A stretch of 64,000 nt of DNA from Erodium maritimum. Taxonomy: Eukaryota; Streptophyta; Magnoliopsida; Geraniales; Geraniaceae. Of this stretch, positions 56,131-64,000 are shown one piece after another. The stretch covers positions 59,470,754-59,534,753 of the forward strand of contig OY997596.1 in the NCBI GenBank assembly GCA_963921825.1, given 5' to 3'. Position 1 is the first letter of the stretch. Each line of letters starts with the position of its first letter. Under the pieces are notes generated by a model. The model searched no databases. It was not told where the DNA came from and saw nothing but the letters and a program-made list of their open reading frames with translations. Position numbers and translations under genes: made by a program.

Positions 56131-56339
56131 TAATACCCTCAGTTCACAACTTCACATAATCACATCAACAAAACATAAAAAAGCATCTGTTTAGTTAGTT
56201 CCATTCCTCGTACACTGTCCATTGGCTCTCTCAGGTTAGTTAGTTCGTTCATAACTAATGTATATATTACTGTAATAGATAGGATAAGATAGTAAGTAGT
56301 ATTGATGTCTGGTAGCCATTAATAATTTGTTTTCTCAAA

Positions 56340-57600
56340 AAACCATTCCCTTCGTCGAACTCTAGCTGTCGATTTGCTTTATTACCGACGATGTCGGGCT
56401 CTCTAGTCTTGAGTGTCGCAGGGGGGGGGGGGGGGGGGGGGGGGGGGGTGATCGTTGCAGATCGGGGTGTGTTGGCGTCGACCTGAGGGTTTTACGGATT
56501 CTCCTTCGTGAGCGGCTCACTCTTTGTCTCCGGCGTAGCTATCCTCTTTCGGTTGTGGGACGCGCTTCCTCGTAACTCAGACAAGGATCGTTGTGGTTTG
56601 GGCTTTCTTTTGTAGGGATAGAGGACGCCGGGTCGTGTTTGGAGGCATCGCTTCTCGATCTGGCCGCTCCAAGTCAGATTTATGGCTCCGCCTCTTCTTG
56701 TGCTCAAGGGTCCTCTCCGCGCCATCGGATCTGGAGTTTGGGTTCCTGGGTCATGGACTTCTTATAGGGCTTCTCTCCAGGTGCTGGTCGGAGCTGGTTC
56801 TACTAGTGCTTATAAAGTTCCGTGGCGTTTGGTGGATTTCGGCTGTAAAAGCCGGAGGTTAGGTTATATCCTTTGCCTGCATTTGATTCATTCTCTCCCC
56901 CATGTACCTCATTTCTATTATTTTGATTTAGGCTTATATTCTTCCCTTCATTAAGTTGTCACGGGCTTGTCGTTTTTTTGTGGGTTGCCATCGGTGAGGT
57001 CTTAGGTTTTTATTTCCTGTTTTAAAGCCGGTCATTAGAATAGATTGGGTCGTGGGTTTTGGTGATTTACACTGGACCAGGCTTCGCCGTTAGCGGTCCT
57101 AGCCGCCGATAAGCTGGGAGTTGCTTGTTTCTTAGGTAGGTTTTGGATTCAAACTTCTCGGGTACAGTTTTGAGTTGTTGGGTCTTTGGGCTTAATGGTA
57201 GTGAAATCCGGGTACAAGACTTTTCTTTAATTTTCTTTACTAGTCCTTCAAGGTTGAGAACTCAGATATAAAGCCATTGTTTTTTACTTTGTTTTGAGGG
57301 TTTTTTGTTTGTTGGGTATTATGTCTTGGGTGTTTGTTTCGCTGGTGTTGCACCTTTTTTGGGACGTTTTCTTTAGGTAATTGTTGGGATGTATTTCCTG
57401 GATTGTTGTGGTTGGCTCGTATTTGTTGGTTGTCTCTCAGGAATTGTATTACCTTTTTTTAAAGTGTGTAATTGGATTCAATCTTGTACTCTTCTTCCCT
57501 CTCATAAGACGTTTAAATTTAAATGTTGTACTGATCATTTTTTTAATAATTTGTTGTTTCTATTTTCGAAACGGTACTTTATCATTAAATAGGGCAAGTG
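56340..57600 (+). mobile_element. Retroposon-like GC/T-rich block in copy 5 intron 2
   Basis: Composition shifts from AT-rich to GT/C-rich between about 56340 and 57600, like the insert at 45685-47389. Short frames only, with no recognised domain. No target duplication was found, so the borders are approximate. Confidence 0.4.
56421..56448. repeat. Poly-G tract, 28 bases
   Basis: An uninterrupted G28, the longest of five long G/C homopolymers in the window. Confidence 0.92.
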
Positions 57601-59252
57601 GAGAAAATAAATGGAAACTCACTGTTAACCTCTAAAAGCTGTGAGAATTTATCCAATTTTTTTATTTCATAAATGGATGAATGAGATACAATTGAGTTGT
57701 TGACTGTAAGAACAAATCACTGTCTAGTAAAACTATCATTTTTTAATCAATTCACTAATTTATTCATTCTCGTTTCATTTGAACTCCGATTCGCTTCAAA
57801 TTTTTGTCAACATTTTTATATTTTGTATCACTCACAATTCCTCGAGAAACGAATGTTCCTCATGTGAATTATACAGATTTCACAAAATATAACCGTAAAG
57901 TGAAAAATATTTGAGGTATTTAATTTTTAGAATTTATGTTTATTTTTATATTTACTCAAAAAAGTTTTTAGTATACTTTTTATATATTTTTTGTTTCAAA
58001 ACAATAATTTTTCCCTTGGAAAATTAAATCATTTATTTATTAAAAAAAATCATATCCCTAAATCAAATTTTATCATCTTTTCCTCTGAATAATCAATCTC
58101 CGAATTCGTAAATAGTCCGTAAAAACGAGTGCTAAAATATAATTATAATTATACCTTTAATTATGAGCTTCAGCTGAGAAGGTTATTTAATAGTTTTTTT
58201 TTTCTACAAATTGCAACAATATGATAAGTTATATCTACATTTTTTTTTGTAACCATAAAAATGGACTACATATTTTTGAAAGATAATATGAATACTTTAT
58301 TCTATGTTTTGGAGTGACCCCCCTTACAAATCTATGTTGTATACAAAATAACGCCAAATACATGTTAGGATTAATGAAAATCAATAATTCGTATGATATA
58401 ATATTACACCATAGTAATTCAGATTATAAAAAAGTTGTGTTGAAATTCGGTATTATGTTTTGAAAATGTGTATATATATATATTATTAATCAGCCAAAAG
58501 ATTTATATTTTCTTTAAAGATTGAAAAAGGGATGAAAGCTTTAAACTATTAGTTACATACGTTGAATCAAGTTACTATAGAAACCGAGAGTACAAGATGA
58601 GTTATAGCTAATAATTCGTATCTCAACGTGTATACATATATTTTTTATTTCTGTTACGAATGAGTTTGGATAGGTACCCAAATTCTCAGCACCTAATAAA
58701 GGGAAGATATACATATCAAAGACAAGTCCTCCAACGGTAAGGGAAGCCTATCTTGCCCAATTTCGAGACGATTTCACTTCCTTTCTCAAGTGTCGCTCAC
58801 AAGAAATGGTGCCTAATGGTCGAGCTATCTTCATACTCCATGGAAGAAGCAGCCCCGATCCTACAACGAAAGACTTCGAATTCGAGGCACTAGGCGACGC
58901 CATTGCCCTAATGGTTTCTCAGGTTAATCACAACGTTCAACCATGAATTTGCTGTTAATGCTTTGATGGTAGAAATCTAAAAGTGGGTCTTCATAATTAT
59001 ATTGTTTGAGATTTTAAATAAAGGTAATTTGGTGTTTGTTTGTAGAATTTTCTAACTATCGTGTTTGGCGACCAACTCAACTGAAAACTATGGCTTATAG
59101 TTGATAGAAATCTATGAGCGGGTTTTAACAATTATATAGTTTAGTATTTTAACTAGGCACAATTTAGTGCTTGTTTGTAAAATCTCAAACCTATAGTTGA
59201 AGACATGGTTATAATTGTATTATCACGCGTTCTCATTGATAAACCTGTTGTC

Positions 59253-59356
59253 GGGCTTGGGTTAGAGATAATATATGATCATTAAGGACAATTAGATTAA
59301 TAGGGGGCTTGGGTTAGAGATAATATATGATCATTAAGGACAATTAGATTAATAGG
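59253..59356. repeat. 52-bp tandem duplication in copy 5 intron 3
   Basis: The unit starting gggcttgggttagagataat occurs at 59253 and 59305, essentially identical. The other array members have one copy. Confidence 0.88.
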
Positions 59357-59482
59357 GGTAAGAAATATTTTTGGAGGTTGTGGGATTGAACTATCATCGG
59401 TGATGTAACAACTCTTGATATTATATTAGAAGATCAATTTAATCAAAAACAAAACTTATAACTGAAAGCTCGATTTTAATTA

Positions 59483-59850
59483 GGGGTTACTCGATGTTCG
59501 TACTCATCCCTTTCGTTTACTATTGAATCCTAACTCATACGTATGAAAAGTATTACATAGTAATGTTGACTGCAACCTATTACATTTTCTGTCCTCAAGT
59601 TTAACGGTCGTTAAGTGAGTAACAAGAAAAGTTGATAGGTTAGGGTTGTGATTTGAGAATAAACGAAAGGTCTACGTTATGACGTCAAGTTTTCACATGT
59701 CATTTTAGAAAAGTTTTAGAGCATGTGACTGGTATTTCACGGAATTAGTCACACTTAACAGATTTTGATACATTTTGAGAATTAATGGGTAAAACCTGTT
59801 ACTATGTAATACTTTTCATACATATGAGTTCCGATTTGGTAATTGACCTC
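59483..59850. repeat. Inverted repeat (MITE-like) in copy 5 intron 3
   Basis: catacgtatgaaaagtatta on the left is mirrored by aatacttttcatacatatga on the right, with outer arms ggggttactcga and ttggtaattgacctc pairing weakly. No target duplication is visible. Confidence 0.5.
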
Positions 59851-60437
59851 AATACAATGCGGTGACATGACTTTCCCCTTTTAATTACATGGTATAACAC
59901 ACTAATCAGTTAACAAATTGAGTTGTTAATTAAAAGTCATACTAATTTTATGTCTTTCACTTCTCACATAAGGGATTGGTTGAGGAAGGGAAGTTGGATT
60001 CTTTCAATGTCCCACTCTACGCCCCATCGAAAAAAGAAGTTCAAGGATTGATCGAGTTCGAAGGATCGTTCACCATAGAACGTTTAGAGATATTTGGAAT
60101 CGACCGTAAAGAAATGGGTCCGCACGGGCCTAAGGACCGGGATGCTATTGTGGATGCGATTTCGAAGGACATCAGGGGGTTCACGGAGTCAATAGTTTCA
60201 CACCATTTCGGAGAGAAGATAGTGGATCAATTGTATGGGAAGTTCATCAAGACTGTATTGATTGATTGTTTATCAGAAGAAGAATGTATAACAGAAAGCC
60301 TCCTCGTTATATTGAGAAGGAAGAATCTGTAGAGCTGAAAACCATGTCTGTAATACAAACTAATAAGCTGTCGGGGTTTTCTGAATTTGTTTATCTGATG
60401 ATCCATGATGTTTCGAGGGTTTCGATTACAAAATAAA

Positions 60438-60857
60438 GGGACAATTCCACCTAAGTATCTTAAATCTGTTATATTTTATTTACAGTTCTTTAAATCTTTT
60501 TTGTGTCATCTTAAACTTTTGTTAATTCATTTAAAATATCCTAAATCTTTTGTGTCAATACCCTAAACTTTCATTAAATCCATTTTAGTGCCCACCGTTA
60601 ACTTTACACTAAATTTGATCGTTTGTAACGAGTATTATGGTCATTTTACCTATTTTGCATGGAAAATCGGATAGAAAGTTAACAGTGGCTATTAAAATGG
60701 AACTAATAAAAGTTTAGGGTACTAAGGTGGCACAAAAAAGATTTAAACTACTCTACATGAACTAATAAAATTTAGAGTATTGAGGTGACAAAAATGTAAA
60801 ATTAAGATACTCTAAATGAAATGTGAAAGATTTAAAGTATTGAAGTGAAATTACTCC
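60438..60857. mobile_element. Mutator-type MITE downstream of SABATH copy 5
   Basis: The ends gggacaattccacctaagta and tgaagtgaaattactcc are inverted. It is related to 3689-4041. The 9-bp target duplication with one mismatch, (c/t)aaaataaa, lies at 60429-60437 and 60858-60866. Confidence 0.75.
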
Positions 60858-61142
60858 TAAAATAAATAATAAGTTCTTCGTATGTATAATTCATGTTATT
60901 AGCCATTTGGAGTTAGTCGAAAGCCGCAATATGGCTCCCTCTTATATGACACTCTCTGACATTCTCTGCTACACCGGCTAGAAACTGGCTAGCCAACGGG
61001 AAGCGACTAACATTTTTTACAACCTCACTGGTTCAAGCCTTAAAGGGGATTAAGCATCATTGGATACCAAGACCAAGCTCGTATTTTAGGAAATTCACAT
61101 GACTATATCTCATTATCTACCTTTTAACATTACAAATATCTT

Positions 61143-61309
61143 TTTTTGATCCGTGACAAAATACTATTTTTTTTCATCCCAAATGTAATCCGAAAGAATT
61201 ACAAGAATCGAAGAAGCACAAAAGCCACCCGGGACAAACTAGACCTAGAAGCCAACACAGAAGTTTCAAAGAGGGGCGAACACCTTAATAGTTGCTTCGA
61301 CACCTATAG
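61143..61309 (-). mobile_element. 167-bp retroposon with 16-bp TSD
   Basis: A minus-strand insert whose poly(A) appears as ttttt at 61143. It is flanked by exact ACATTACAAATATCTT at 61127-61142 and 61310-61325. The paralogous 3' flanks of genes 3 and 4 lack it. Confidence 0.8.
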
Positions 61310-61583
61310 ACATTACAAATATCTTAACTACTTTTTATTTTCACCATTCATATTTCCGATCAAAAATCCAAAACCTTGACGGTAAGCTAAAAAAGACAAA
61401 TTAGAGAAACGAATTGACAAAGTCCATTGGAGAACGAAGAGCACAATCGAACATTACACACAAACATAATACAGGTCATGCGACGAAATCACATGACCAC
61501 GACGGGATAGGTTTCATCTTCATCATAAGAACAAACATAATCATAAAGATTAACCAGACGATTTAAATCACGATGATCTTAAT

Positions 61584-64000
61584 TCACTTTTTGAACGGCA
61601 TTGCCCTGATCACGACTTGATGATACAAAGCTGCTAGTGCTGCTCCGATGAACGGTCCTACCCAGAATATCCACTGATCCAAACAAATCAATCATTTCTA
61701 AGTTAAACCCAATTCATAACTATATGCTCATAATTACATGGAATAATTGTGGGAAAAAATTAAGGGTTAAATATCGAAATTTATTTTTATGTATTGGTAA
61801 TTAACACTACACTACCCAATGTTTCAAAGTGACAAATGTACTACTTTAAGTATTGATCGCGCGATTTTGTTTGTAAAAATGGACGGAATATATTCTGTTG
61901 TGTTAACCATATGACCTCAAATATTTGACCTCTATGCACTTTATAAGAAACAATAACGATGATACAATGGTAATGTTCCTTATAAAAATGTATAGAGGTC
62001 AAATAATTAAAGGAAAACGCTATTTTACCATCTATTATATGACACTTGAGGTCATATGACTAACGGAGTGGAATTTCCGTCTATTTTTACTAACAAAATC
62101 GCGTGACCAATACTTAAGACAATGCATTTCTTATTTTGAAATGTTGGTAGTGTAGTGTTCGTGGCCAATATTTAAGAGTAAGTTTCGATATTTGACCCAA
62201 AACTTAAATACGCGAACGTGTGTGTGTTTTTTAATTTGTAGTTCTGTTATTTAATAATGGTAAAACTATGGGGATAATTGAAGTTACTTATTTATTGTGC
62301 AATATTTTCAAATCAATACTCGTTGTTCACACCCAAAATTAAACGGAAAATAACAACTTGAAAAGTATGAGACGTTAGGATCGCGAAGAAAACAAATAAT
62401 GAATAGGGTAGAGATTTCTTATAAAAAAATGTTGAAAGGTAGTAAATTGATATTATTCCAAAATAGTATGATAACCTGTTTTTGTTTTAATATCCCTAAT
62501 TTATAATTTTAACCTTCATATTTAATATTTTCTAACACTATTCTCATTAAGGTGTATACAAATACAAAATAATCATTGTTTTTTCAGTTGTTTTTTAAGT
62601 ATGTGAAAGTAAAATAGTCATTTCTATTTAAAACTAAATAGGGATCTTCTTAGGTTGGATCGTATCCAATTAAGGGTGTATGTAAAGGATCTCCCGTTAT
62701 CGTTTCGTACGAAGACTATTTGGGGAATTCATGGAGCCACGCTAGAAAAATGCGTGAATGTCGTGTGTGACCACTGGGACTTGTGTTAGGGAGGGACCAT
62801 TAAAGTTCTATTTTAGATGGAGCTCCATCGTCCCCTTCGACGGACTATAATCATGAGGTTTTGGGAGACTGGAACTGATTATGGTTACCCGGACATATGA
62901 TCAGCTCCTTACATTCTGGTACAACTACGGTCGAATCTACCAAGTGGTTCGTGATTGAAATTGGGAGGTGTCAGGGGTACCCAGGTTTGATGATTCCCTC
63001 CTACAATTCATACCGGACAAGTTCTAGAAGTCCTATACCACAGATTGGGAGACAGTTTCATCGAGACTACTGAGTCCTCCAAGCTTTGCACCGTTGACCT
63101 TAAACAGTCTATCTAGGGCCTCGTCGTATCGAGGAAGGGGACCAATCGTAACCCCGAACACTCTACCTAACCTCCAGACAGGGAAGATGAGGCTCGAGGC
63201 AAACGGGGCACGGATCACCCATCTGTGACGTTAGGAAAGAAGAGAGAATTTGTAAGGTAATCTCGAGAAGACCAGACGAGGGCAGGTAAACAACTCTGTC
63301 AAATGGAATGTTAGACAACCGAGACTTCATGGACCTAACTAAGGAGGGGTCTCTGGCTCAAACCTATCCTTCTGGTACTATTGTTGAGTTCAAATTCGGT
63401 AGCACTCCACACGACAAAAAGAATCATCTCTATGAGATTAAGCAGCATTTAGGCACCATCTTGAACCGATCTCTTAAAGTTTTTTAGTTTTAAGTTTATT
63501 AAGTTATCATACTTCCTCAAAACCATTTGTAACTACAATCAATATGTCTCATAGTTATTTGAACAAAGACTCTCTCTGAAGCTCTGCTCACTCGCAACTT
63601 CCGCTCAAAAAATAGAAAAACAAGCTCAACATACTTTCTTTGACAATTGTTTGTTATTATCACACAGAAATGCTAGTTTTTTTTAATTATCGTCCATCAT
63701 AAACACTCACTTAACCTACTTAATTAATCAGCAAAGGTTTAAGTGAGCTTACGTGGTCGTCCCAAGCATGGGCCTTGTTGTAGACGATCGCAGCTCCGAG
63801 ACTCCGGGCCGGGTTTATCCCGGTACCGGTGATCGGAATAGTAGCTAGGTGGACCAAAAACACGGCGAATCCAATCGGCAGTGGAGCCAAAATCTACACA
63901 TAAAAAAAACAATAACCAAATAAAACGAAATGAATAAATAAAAATTAAATTAAATTAAATTAAATCAGGAGGAGATAATTACAGGCACGTGGGAGTCTCT
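61584..64000 (-). CDS. PIP1: Plasma-membrane aquaporin PIP1, 3' part (cut by window end)
   Basis: Water and small-solute channel of the plasma membrane, normally a tetramer of six-helix subunits. The minus-strand exons seen are the end of exon 2 (64000-63983, RDSHVP), exon 3 (63893-63753, 141 bp, the usual PIP length) and exon 4 (61673-61584, ending in TGA). Exon 3 carries [20 protein letters not shown], then the second NPA loop [15 protein letters not shown], then NKAHAWDDH. Exon 4 gives [20 protein letters not shown] and ends VIRAMPFKK. The short tail after VIRA.PFK is the PIP1 form; PIP2 proteins have a longer tail with phosphoserines. The 2,079-bp last intron is swollen by a MITE and a LINE relic. 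The 5' half lies outside the window. Nothing seen is broken. Confidence 0.93.
61764..62198. mobile_element. Mutator-type MITE in the PIP1 intron
   Basis: Second copy of the 15436-15914 family, with ends gggttaaatatcgaaa and tttcgatatttgaccc. The 9-bp target duplication aaaa(a/c)ttaa lies at 61755-61763 and 62199-62207, one mismatch. Confidence 0.8.
62640..63480 (+). pseudogene. LINE ORF1 relic (DUF4283 type) in the PIP1 intron
   Basis: The plus strand reads [17 protein letters not shown] near 62677-62730 and [15 protein letters not shown] near 63130-63175. Both match the relic at 37.4-38.8 kb ([31 protein letters not shown]). Several stops interrupt it. It lies antisense to PIP1. Confidence 0.6.

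Larger units (their letters stand above)
56133..60332 (+). pseudogene. SABATH methyltransferase copy 5, internally deleted
   Basis: Leader 56133-56192 (TATTAATA box, then cctcagttcac, then aagcatctgttt) joins directly to the last 35 bp of exon 2 (56200-56234, ending HWLSQ). Exon 1, intron 1 and over 90% of exon 2 are gone, including the SAM-binding motif. Exon 3 (58674-58922, 249 bp) and exon 4 (59973-60332, 360 bp) are fully open with good splice sites. The loop reads [17 protein letters not shown] and the C-terminus RRKNL. Open downstream exons mean the deletion is recent relative to base decay. A protein from these exons would lack the cofactor site. Intron 2 holds a polyG-bearing retroposon-like block, and intron 3 a 52-bp tandem duplication and an inverted repeat. 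Confidence 0.88.

Overview
This is nuclear DNA of a flowering plant, almost certainly a eudicot. The evidence is a WUSCHEL-related homeobox gene of the WOX5/WOX7 type, a plant eIF3 subunit f gene, a PIP1 aquaporin gene and a tandem cluster of SABATH methyltransferase genes, all with plant-type introns. The window also carries plant repeats: TRIMs with a tRNA-iMet primer site, PIF/Harbinger elements with TTA target duplications, LINE ORF1 (DUF4283) copies and Mutator-type MITEs. The WOX5 C-terminus reads much like the Arabidopsis protein, which hints at Brassicales, but I cannot name the species.

Layout. 1-8 kb: two conserved minus-strand genes, WOX5-like (1510-3054, two exons) and eIF3F (4995-8022, six exons, fully reconstructable, 285 aa). 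8.4-11.8 kb: a run of PIF/Harbinger MITEs ending in a 2.0-kb element with an open transposase ORF. 12.5-16 kb: a LINE derivative inserted in the promoter of a dead SABATH copy, then two foldback MITEs. 17.5-60.3 kb: a SABATH array, all on the plus strand, with four apparently intact four-exon genes (17525-20838, 26611-29874, 39080-43465, 49344-54001), one internally deleted copy (56133-60332) and the exon 1 relic at about 14.98 kb. The spaces between genes hold decayed PIF/Harbinger copies, LINE fragments, a probable 2.7-kb solo LTR, a 178-bp-arm inverted repeat and nested TRIM material. 61.6-64 kb: the 3' half of a PIP1 aquaporin gene on the minus strand, cut by the window edge.

The four intact SABATH genes share exon lengths (75, 408, 249-255 and 360-366 bp), phase-0 introns and a TATA-plus-leader block. 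They encode 363-367 aa proteins with the S-adenosylmethionine and carboxylate-pocket motifs of the family. Their substrates cannot be read from the sequence. They most likely methylate small carboxylic acids, and they differ mainly in a short loop near the substrate pocket. Genes 3, 4 and 5 are the younger duplicates and share their downstream flank. Genes 3 and 4 share a 187-bp identical tract in exon 3.

The introns and flanks of the array are unusually rich in long-inverted-repeat MITEs with exact or near-exact 9-bp target duplications, which is a Mutator-type signature. No viral gene, toxin gene, CRISPR array, rRNA or tRNA gene was seen.
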